Origin: UMGS1766 sp963660915
Lineage (GTDB): Bacteria; Bacillota; Clostridia; Oscillospirales; Oscillospiraceae
Length of the DNA stretch: 11,702 nt
Direction: 5' to 3'
NCBI GenBank assembly: GCA_963660915.1
Contig: CAVLAO010000129.1
Span: 1-11,702, forward strand
Shown: positions 5,597 to 11,702 of the stretch, piece after piece
Layout: each line of letters starts with the position of its first letter
Numbering within the stretch: the first letter of the stretch is position 1
Program-made: the position numbers and the translations under genes
Notes under the pieces: model-generated
The model's database searches: none
What the model was told of the DNA's origin: nothing
What the model saw: only the letters and a program-made list of their open reading frames with translations

Positions 5597-5896
5597 CTAT
5601 TTATGCACAACCTTGCAGTGTGCCGGATAGCTTTCCTCAATCTGCCGCAGCCCAATTTCCAAAAAGTCAGACAAATCATTCATCTTTCGTTTTAAAAATC
5701 CCGCTTCAAGATAAATCCTTCCCCAGCCTTCTTCCTTGCATTCCGAGAGGCAGTAAACGATTCTTTTGTTTGCGGCATATCCTGCCGCCGTATAAAACAA
5801 TGCGCTTATTCCTGCACACACAGACTTATCGCCTGCATGCCCTTCGAATGTGAAGGCTGCAGTGCTTTTATCTTTCTTGATTGTTATTGTTGTCAT
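5597..5896 (-). CDS. Prp-like cysteine protease (capsid/scaffold maturation)
   Basis: This 99-residue protein belongs to the Prp (YsxB, DUF464) family. In Staphylococcus aureus Prp removes a short N-terminal extension from ribosomal protein L27, and it also processes the scaffold and capsid proteins of phage 80alpha. Seen here: the catalytic signature GHAGDKSVCAGISAL with His20 and Cys27, and the family's C-terminal pattern FLEIGLRQIEESYP. The loop between His and Cys is only six residues, shorter than I recall for chromosomal Prp. The gene sits between portal and scaffold, where head proteases normally lie, and both scaffold and capsid protein carry a Prp-like N-terminal site (see those entries). 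The likely role is therefore procapsid maturation, with a possible side activity on host L27. Its very strong ribosome binding site overlaps the portal stop codon. Family call is confident; substrates are inferred. Confidence 0.9.
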   Translation of the reverse strand: MTTITIKKDKSTAAFTFEGHAGDKSVCAGISALFYTAAGYAANKRIVYCLSECKEEGWGRIYLEAGFLKRKMNDLSDFLEIGLRQIEESYPAHCKVVHK

Positions 5897-5900
5897 ATAT

Positions 5901-5907
5901 CCTCCTT
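5901..5907 (-). promoter_or_regulatory. Strong Shine-Dalgarno site of the protease gene, overlapping the portal stop
   Basis: AAGGAGG lies 4 bases before the protease ATG and shares two bases with the portal TAA stop (TAAGGAGG). It is the most complete ribosome binding site in the window. It implies efficient initiation by ribosomes that have just ended on the portal gene. Confidence 0.85.
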
Positions 5908-7945
5908 AGTGTGTGGGTGCCGTCTTTTCGCTTGCGCTTACTGATTCCATGTCTGGCTTGCTCCTTTGTGCCAATGCCTGACCATAAGGTGTCATAGGCG
6001 TTTGCGCCGCCATCATCGCATTTGTCATTGAGCCGTTCCCTGCGGCACGCGCTCCGACAGCGGCAGGTGCTCCGCCTCCTGTGCCTCCTGCAAGTGCCGA
6101 GCCGTCTGCTCCCATTCCTGTAAGCTGCTGCACAATCTGAGCGTACTGCTGAACCAATTGCAGAAGCTGCTGGTTTTGTGCAATCTTTTCTTTTATCTTT
6201 TCGATTCCTTCAAAGTCCATCATGTCAAGTGCCATCAATGCCTCATCCGCTCTTTCGGGATTAAAGAAGCCCAGCTGATAAAGGCTGATTGCTCTTTCGT
6301 TTTCTTCCACTCTGGAGAAGGGATTCTTCTTCTGCGATTTAATCTCAAGGTCAAAGACAGGCTGTCTGAACATATCGTTTCCCATTGCGTCTATTCCGTT
6401 GAACTGGTTCTTTATCTGAGCGTTTGAAAACCTCACATAGTCTGCCTGACCGTTCGGAAGAAGCACGCGGAAAGCCCTCTTGACATCATAAAACTGTCTT
6501 ATGGTTTCAATCACAAGTGCGATGATATCTTCGTGCGCCACATAGGATGCAGCTATCATGTCCCTGCTTGTTTTGTTTCCTGCTTCCTGCAATGCCGCAA
6601 TGCCTGCCGCAGCCGTCACGCCTCCTGTGCCGCCGCCTGTCGTGACATCACGGTTATTCGAGGTTTCCTTCATCTCGTCTATCTTCATCTGCCTTATGTC
6701 CGCATAAAGCCCCGAAAGCGGCGACTGTGTAAACTCCTGCAGCCTTGTGTTGTCTATCGCACCTGCAACATCGATTATCTGCTCGTTCAAGTCCTTAAGC
6801 TGTTCCTTGTTTATGTTAAGGCTGTCGGAAGCAAACCACCGCTTCCTCGTGTTTATAAGAGAGCTTTCCAAGATGTTTGCATCCAGCATATCGATGTAAA
6901 GCTGAGGGTCTCTGCACATGGAAACATACCCGAAGCCGCACGGCGTTCCCTTTTCGGGAAAGAGCACATCAAACACGACAGGATACTGCCCGTGCTCGTA
7001 CCATCCCGTCTGTGCATACTTGGGGTCATCCTCCGAAGCATAAAGCACGGTATTTCCCGTAAACTTCACATAGTGCAGAACCGTTTTGTTGTCGTCTGTA
7101 AGCACTTTATAATACCAATCCACAACGACAGTCTTTTCGGATGTGTCTATTGATTCGTCATACTTGTACTGCGCAACCGTCACCACATCGCCCAAGTTTT
7201 CATGCTCAAGCTGAGGATATTTCATTTTCAGAGAATCGTTGTTCACCAGATGAGTGATAAACAGATTCTGACTGTTTTGTATGTCTTCAATGCCCGGCTC
7301 CCAGAAGATGTTCAAAAGGTCTATTGCCTTTATGTCCACATCTCCTATGCCGTTTTCCTTTGTCGGATTCCACCCGACAATATAAACCGCCGTCCCGTGC
7401 TTAAGCTTTTCATATGCGTTCTGGCTGTACACCTTCTTGAACTGATTCTTCTTAAGCACCACAGGGAGTATCTCCGTCAAGGTCTTTGCGCTTTCCTCAT
7501 CAGACGCTTCCCTCGGAAGCACGATAGGCTCGGGGAAGTTGTCCATTACATCCGCATGCTTGCTTACGATTGTCGACACAAGCCATGCGCTTGACGGTCT
7601 CGGGCGTGGTGTCTGCAAGTCGTCAAAGTCTGTTTTGGGCTTTTGTTTTCTTATCTCTTCCCAGTGCCTCATCTTCCAGAACTGCTCATCCGAAATCACA
7701 CGGTTTTCAAGATTGGCTTTGCCGTTCTTGTACTTGTTAAGCACGGCAGTTGCCTCGCAGATTACCTCTTTTGTTATCTTCTTCATGAGCTGAAGCACTT
7801 CCTCTTTTTCTTTGACTTGTGCTTCGTCCTTTTCTTCGCCCTGAAGGTTTTCCCCTTCCTTGATTTCTTCTTCTGAGATTTTCTTTTCGTCTTCTGCCGT
7901 TTCGTCGTCTCTTTTTGTTTTGAGGCGGTCAAATATTCTTGCCAT
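5906..7945 (-). CDS. Portal protein
   Basis: This protein should form the dodecameric ring at the unique capsid vertex through which DNA enters and leaves, and on which the terminase and connector dock. It is 679 residues, in the size range of P22-like podovirus portals rather than the shorter HK97-type. The N-terminal 55 residues are highly charged and Lys/Glu-rich. Portal-like core features include RPSSAWLVSTIVSKHADVMD near residue 115, the IDLLNIFWEPG stretch, and a TGGVTAAAGIAALQEAGNKT segment near residue 440 followed by a long helix. The tail is Gln-rich (QQLLQLVQQYAQIVQQLTG), then Gly/Ala-rich and probably disordered. Start: AGGAG lies 5 bases before the ATG. It follows terL by 16 bases and precedes the protease gene by 9, the usual terminase-portal-protease-scaffold order. 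The call rests on context plus sequence character. Confidence 0.92.
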   Translation of the reverse strand: MARIFDRLKTKRDDETAEDEKKISEEEIKEGENLQGEEKDEAQVKEKEEVLQLMKKITKEVICEATAVLNKYKNGKANLENRVISDEQFWKMRHWEEIRKQKPKTDFDDLQTPRPRPSSAWLVSTIVSKHADVMDNFPEPIVLPREASDEESAKTLTEILPVVLKKNQFKKVYSQNAYEKLKHGTAVYIVGWNPTKENGIGDVDIKAIDLLNIFWEPGIEDIQNSQNLFITHLVNNDSLKMKYPQLEHENLGDVVTVAQYKYDESIDTSEKTVVVDWYYKVLTDDNKTVLHYVKFTGNTVLYASEDDPKYAQTGWYEHGQYPVVFDVLFPEKGTPCGFGYVSMCRDPQLYIDMLDANILESSLINTRKRWFASDSLNINKEQLKDLNEQIIDVAGAIDNTRLQEFTQSPLSGLYADIRQMKIDEMKETSNNRDVTTGGGTGGVTAAAGIAALQEAGNKTSRDMIAASYVAHEDIIALVIETIRQFYDVKRAFRVLLPNGQADYVRFSNAQIKNQFNGIDAMGNDMFRQPVFDLEIKSQKKNPFSRVEENERAISLYQLGFFNPERADEALMALDMMDFEGIEKIKEKIAQNQQLLQLVQQYAQIVQQLTGMGADGSALAGGTGGGAPAAVGARAAGNGSMTNAMMAAQTPMTPYGQALAQRSKPDMESVSASEKTAPTH

Positions 7946-7961
7946 ACTGTCTCCTTTTTTT

Positions 7962-9416
7962 CTATGAATTTATTCTGTACCACTCATACGGGTCGTATGA
8001 ATTCTCATCCATTATGTCTAACGGGTCATATACCAAAAGCTTCTTAGCCTTGTTCTGTCGCGGCGCAATCGGATTTTCCATGCAGATATATCTTAATGCG
8101 TCATAGATATGGTCTTCTCCGTCTGTGTCGACATCTTCTATCTTCGTATCGTCATAGACGAGTGCAGGAATCGTCCGTATGAAATGCCTGCAATGACTGA
8201 AAACATAAAGCATGGGGATTCCGTCATCATCAAACGCCAGCCTGTGATGTATCTGCATTTTGCCGTCAAGCCTTGCATTATCACCTTTCCTGAAGTACAC
8301 CATCTGCCTTTCAAACAAAGAGCCTATGCTTTCCGTGCCTTGCGTTCCCCAGATTGCAGGGTCTCCCACTCTGTGAATCGTGCGCCCTTTGAGGTTTACA
8401 TCCGTTGCCTCTATCTCTTTAAGCTCCTTTGCCACCTGCACAGGCTCCATCATGACACCTCTGTTCGGCGTTCCCGTACATCCGTAAAATTCGCGGATAT
8501 GATAAAGCCTTCGCTCATGGTCTACCGCATACCAGCCAATCGCAAACGGTCTTGAATACCCCCAGTCCATCGTGCACCACACAGCCCAGTCTTTCGGAAT
8601 TTCGAACGGGTCTATGACATGCGTGTTGATTCTGTCTTTGTAGTGGTCAGAATCATTCACCCACTCGGAGAACACCTGCCCGGAGAAGGTATCCCAGTCA
8701 CCGTAAAGCAAAGCCTTTCTTTCAGCTTCGGGAAGCGAAGCAAGCCTTGTTAAATAATCGGGGTCGTTTTCCAACAGAATTTTATTGTCGAAAACCGTTG
8801 AAGGCACAAAGATTCGGCTCTTCCACCTTGTTACCTCCCTGCCGTCAGGGAATCTTATCCTGAAAGGCTCCCAGATAGTCTGCATGGGCTTTGCCGCCGT
8901 TACGAATCTTTCCTTCACCCAGCTGTGCCCAATGCCTCCGGGGTTTGCCTGCGCCCTGATATAACATCTCGTGCCCGGACCGTTCGGACGGTTTCTTGAA
9001 AAAAGATAGCTGTACTCGTCCCACTGAAACTGTGTAAGCTCGTCAAAGTCTATGAAGTCGTATCTCTTTCCCTGATAGTTGTGTCTGTCCTTTGCATACT
9101 GCAAAGAGCCGAAGTATATCTTTGCCCCCGAGGGAAATGTCCACACATGCTTTGTGTCGTTGTATTTTGCGTTTTTGTATGCCGGCTTATAAATTTCCGT
9201 TGAACGGTCTATAAGCTCCGTAAGCTGCGGATAAGTCTTTCTAAGTATCAATCCTCTGTAATGAGGAATCTCCACCTGCCGCAAGGCTTCGGCAAGAGCG
9301 CAATCACTTTTGCCTCCGCCTGCCGCTCCGCCGTATAAAGCCTCGTCCTCAGGTCTTTGCATGAATGCCGCCTGTCTTGCCTGCGGACGCCATATTGTTT
9401 CTTTGTTCCCTGCCAT
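7962..9416 (-). CDS. terL: Terminase large subunit (DNA-packaging ATPase and nuclease)
   Basis: This is the motor that cuts concatemeric phage DNA and pumps it through the portal into the prohead. The 484 residues hold both expected domains. The ATPase has a Walker A motif GGAAGGGKS at residues 29-37, an ILRKTYPQL stretch near 57-65, a Walker B with catalytic acid FIDFDE at 121-126, and a coupling motif QANP at 156-159. The RNase H-like nuclease shows Asp284 (TMDWG), Asp352 (VGDPA) and the GEDHIYDALRY cluster with Asp435 and Asp439. Length and layout fit the Terminase_6-type large subunits of Firmicutes phages. The ATG overlaps the preceding stop by one base and has only a weak, distant AAGGG upstream, so it probably depends on coupling. 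The portal gene starts 16 bases after its TAG stop. No small terminase gene lies beside it in this window. Confidence 0.96.
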   Translation of the reverse strand: MAGNKETIWRPQARQAAFMQRPEDEALYGGAAGGGKSDCALAEALRQVEIPHYRGLILRKTYPQLTELIDRSTEIYKPAYKNAKYNDTKHVWTFPSGAKIYFGSLQYAKDRHNYQGKRYDFIDFDELTQFQWDEYSYLFSRNRPNGPGTRCYIRAQANPGGIGHSWVKERFVTAAKPMQTIWEPFRIRFPDGREVTRWKSRIFVPSTVFDNKILLENDPDYLTRLASLPEAERKALLYGDWDTFSGQVFSEWVNDSDHYKDRINTHVIDPFEIPKDWAVWCTMDWGYSRPFAIGWYAVDHERRLYHIREFYGCTGTPNRGVMMEPVQVAKELKEIEATDVNLKGRTIHRVGDPAIWGTQGTESIGSLFERQMVYFRKGDNARLDGKMQIHHRLAFDDDGIPMLYVFSHCRHFIRTIPALVYDDTKIEDVDTDGEDHIYDALRYICMENPIAPRQNKAKKLLVYDPLDIMDENSYDPYEWYRINS

Positions 9417-11702
9417 TATTTGTTCTTGCCCTTAGTCTTTTTCGTTACGCTTATTCCCGTGCCGAAATGCTTCAGCATGTCGTTGGTTGCCGAGTTCTTT
9501 GCTTCCTTTTTGATTTTTGCTATCTTTTCAGCGTCAATGCTCGAAGCTTTTGCTACCGCTTTCCAGTAGTAATTGTTATATGTCGTTTGGTATTCATAGT
9601 ACTGTTGGTCTGTCAACTGATACGACTGTTTTTCCGAGCCTGAGTATCCCTGTATGGTAGTGTCCATTACCTTCGGCATAAAGCTTTCAACTGAACTTGC
9701 GTCCGGTATTGCCGCGTACAGCTTGGTCTGTGCCTCGTCTCTTTGCCCATTTTCATAGTATTTTTGATACTCATAGACCATATCGAGCACAGCTTTTCTT
9801 GCAGTTCTTTTTATTTCAGTTGAATCATTATCTTTGTTGAGCTTATTGAACCTTCCGTAAAAGCTCGAGATGTTCGACGCTTCGGTTGCCGCTATCTTCT
9901 TTTCTATATTTTCCGCGTCACTGTTTGACTCCATCGTGAGTTTGTCGCTAACATCATACATCCAGTTGATTCTGTCTGTGGAGTATAGGTTGTCCTTAAC
10001 ATACGAATTCTTAATACCTAAGGTGATATCCCTCTCGCTCTCGCCTACAGGAAAGAGTGCGGTCGGAACCTTCCACCATGACCCGAGTGTATTCTTTCCC
10101 ATGTAATCAATCTTCTGCGGAGAATAATGGAGTACCTCTCCTATGGTTTTTGCCATTATGCTTGTCGAGTTTGTATACCTATCTGCCGGGAGCACATCCT
10201 GAAGCGATGTACTCTCTATTGGTCTTCCCAAAAAGTCACGGTTTGATACGAGGTTGGCGGCTATTCCCAGCGCTCCGAAATCGCCCAGAATGTCCGCCAT
10301 TGTATTGTTGAGTCCTTCGTCCAATCCATCGCTTGCAACATTCGCCGGAGTCTGTGCTATCTCAGACGCCACAGGCGGTAAGAAGTTGTCTGTCAGGTAT
10401 TCATAGAAATCATCAAAAGCATGCGAATTTTCTCCCTCGATTAGTTCCAGCAAGGATTCAAAGAATGATTCTGCCGTCGCCAGTTCCCTCGGTTTGGGTA
10501 TCGTGAAGTATTTTCCATCTCCTAACGGTATGCACCAGAAGTTGTTCTTCGTATATGCGCTGAGTGCTTGGTAGTTTTCTTTGTCATCATCACTCTTATT
10601 GTTGAGTGCATACATCAGAACAGCAAGTGACGCACTTATCGCCGTGAACATTATCGCTCTGGTTCTTGCGGCTTTCTTTCTGTACTTGGGATTTTTTATT
10701 TCCTCTGCCGAAATCCACCGAGCGAACTTATCTACACCTTGCACACCTGCGTTGAAGAAGATAGCGACACTGTTTACCTTCTTTCCCATTGTTCCGCTTC
10801 GTCTGAAGTTTGTAGTGATATCCATCGCTTCATAGAATGCTTCCGTGGTACTTACCCCATGCTTCCTGAGCGTGTAGTATGTAGCATACCTCGGACCTTT
10901 TTCTATCATGTTTGCGACCCNNNNNNNNNNNNNNNNNNNNNNNNNNNNNNNNNNNNNNNNNNNNNNNNNNNNNNNNNNNNNNNNNNNNNNNNNNNNNNNN
11001 NNNNNNNNNNNNNNNNNNNNNNNNNNNNNNNNNNNNNNNAGTTCAATCGGGTTTAGGTTTTTCATAATCTTCCACGCCTTCGTTTGCGAGAAGGATTTTA
11101 TCATTTTCTTCTTGCCGTCGATGTCTGCCGTATATACACTTGTGTCTCCTCCGCCCATTGCCATGTATTCTCGGTACAACGGGTCTACACTGCCCGTTCC
11201 CCAGTAATCCTTAAAAGCATTTATATATGCTTTGGGCATTGCTCCTATCGCTTCAAGCAGCCACTTCTTCTCTTTAAAGAAAGCTAAGAATGTCATGAAG
11301 TCACGAGGCGCATTTGAAAAGAACGACCACAGAACATTCGCGCCTGTAAGGTTCGCCGTTATAAACCTTGAGGTCTTTGCATACCCACCCAGTATTCCCT
11401 TTATCTGAGCCGTATTGAGGCTTGTTATGCTTTCGAGGAGGAAGGGGTCATTAACTTTCCAGAACCGCGGTTTCCCCTTAATCATAACCGTTACGACATC
11501 CCCGTGCGGTTTTCCTGTACTGAACTGAACAATAACATCACTTATTTTGTCCAGTGCTTCTTCAAGCTGTGTTTTGTTTTCGGCATCAATGTTCAGGCTA
11601 TTAGCGGCTTCTGACATCTGGCTCTTTATGAATTTTATGTTTGTACTGCGTGCCACTACCTCATCAGGTATTTCTTCCATGAAATCTGCCGATACATCAT
11701 AC
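9416..11702 (-). CDS. Large polyvalent protein with LPD38-type region (partial, N-terminus outside window)
   Basis: The frame stays open to the right edge upstream of the ATG at 11680, so this is probably the C-terminal part of a larger protein and that ATG is internal. Visible features are FWKVNDPFLLESI near residue 83 (counted from that ATG), NAPRDFMTF, then after the N run a stretch with KGPRYA, TTNFRRSG and FFNAGVQGVDKFARW, a hydrophobic segment AIMFTAISASLAVLMYAL that could span a membrane, and FWCIPLGDGKYFTIPKPREL. This order matches the region called large polyvalent protein associated domain 38, known from giant phage proteins thought to be packaged and delivered with the DNA. The C-terminus is Tyr/Gln-rich and then Lys-rich. 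Its stop shares one base with the terminase start (TAATG), so the two are translationally coupled. A run of 119 N (10921-11039) interrupts it, but the frame and family pattern continue on both sides. Family assignment is from recall; the exact role is not known. Confidence 0.75.
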   Translation of the reverse strand, partial: YDVSADFMEEIPDEVVARSTNIKFIKSQMSEAANSLNIDAENKTQLEEALDKISDVIVQFSTGKPHGDVVTVMIKGKPRFWKVNDPFLLESITSLNTAQIKGILGGYAKTSRFITANLTGANVLWSFFSNAPRDFMTFLAFFKEKKWLLEAIGAMPKAYINAFKDYWGTGSVDPLYREYMAMGGGDTSVYTADIDGKKKMIKSFSQTKAWKIMKNLNPIEXXXXXXXXXXXXXXXXXXXXXXXXXXXXXXXXXXXXXXXXXVANMIEKGPRYATYYTLRKHGVSTTEAFYEAMDITTNFRRSGTMGKKVNSVAIFFNAGVQGVDKFARWISAEEIKNPKYRKKAARTRAIMFTAISASLAVLMYALNNKSDDDKENYQALSAYTKNNFWCIPLGDGKYFTIPKPRELATAESFFESLLELIEGENSHAFDDFYEYLTDNFLPPVASEIAQTPANVASDGLDEGLNNTMADILGDFGALGIAANLVSNRDFLGRPIESTSLQDVLPADRYTNSTSIMAKTIGEVLHYSPQKIDYMGKNTLGSWWKVPTALFPVGESERDITLGIKNSYVKDNLYSTDRINWMYDVSDKLTMESNSDAENIEKKIAATEASNISSFYGRFNKLNKDNDSTEIKRTARKAVLDMVYEYQKYYENGQRDEAQTKLYAAIPDASSVESFMPKVMDTTIQGYSGSEKQSYQLTDQQYYEYQTTYNNYYWKAVAKASSIDAEKIAKIKKEAKNSATNDMLKHFGTGISVTKKTKGKNK
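10921..11039. other. Assembly gap of 119 N inside the polyvalent protein gene
   Basis: A run of 119 N removes about 40 codons of the LPD38-type protein. The reading frame is open and family-like on both sides when 119 is taken as true, which suggests the length is right or nearly so. Confidence 0.95.

Overview
The window is the head and tail structural module of a tailed, probably short-tailed (podovirus-like), bacteriophage or prophage. Every gene I can support lies on the minus strand, so the module reads from high to low coordinates. Strong AGGAGG-type ribosome binding sites, an N4-gp56-type capsid protein, and a phage-borne Prp-type cysteine protease with matching NLxLF sites in its likely substrates all point to a Firmicutes (Clostridia-like) host. 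TAA, TAG and TGA all end genes here, so the code is the standard bacterial one. Two N runs (465-474 and 10921-11039) suggest a scaffolded metagenomic contig. No integrase, tRNA, CRISPR array or insertion sequence was seen.

Layout in transcription order: a large polyvalent LPD38-type protein entering from the right edge (11702-9416, N-terminus outside); terminase large subunit (9416-7962); portal (7945-5906); Prp-like protease (5896-5597); a 163-base spacer; scaffold (5433-4510); major capsid protein (4446-3211, start revised to the ATG with a Shine-Dalgarno site); a 128-base structured spacer; an 83-residue head-associated protein (3082-2831); a 154-base structured spacer; a connector/adaptor (2676-2323); a beta-rich tail-hub protein (2326-686, start revised); and a fibre or adhesin with an Ig-like domain running off the left edge (670-1).

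How it works together: terminase packages DNA through the portal into a shell of capsid protein built on the scaffold. The scaffold and capsid protein carry the same N-terminal leader (L-[LF]-K-x-N-L-x-L-F-D), which resembles the Prp processing motif known from ribosomal protein L27 and staphylococcal phage 80alpha. The protease gene sits just upstream of the scaffold gene, so maturation by Prp is the natural model. The connector closes the portal, and the hub and fibre follow directly with no tape-measure or tube gene between them, which favours a short tail. The LPD38 protein may be an internal or ejected protein.

The least explained part is the spacers around the capsid genes. They hold a 16-bp long-range stem after the capsid gene, a long imperfect hairpin before the connector gene, a pair of small hairpins at two loci with the same loop (ACACGG) but different, still complementary stems, and an inverted repeat that could cover the capsid gene's Shine-Dalgarno site. 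These look like RNA-level control or processing of capsid expression, which is inference.
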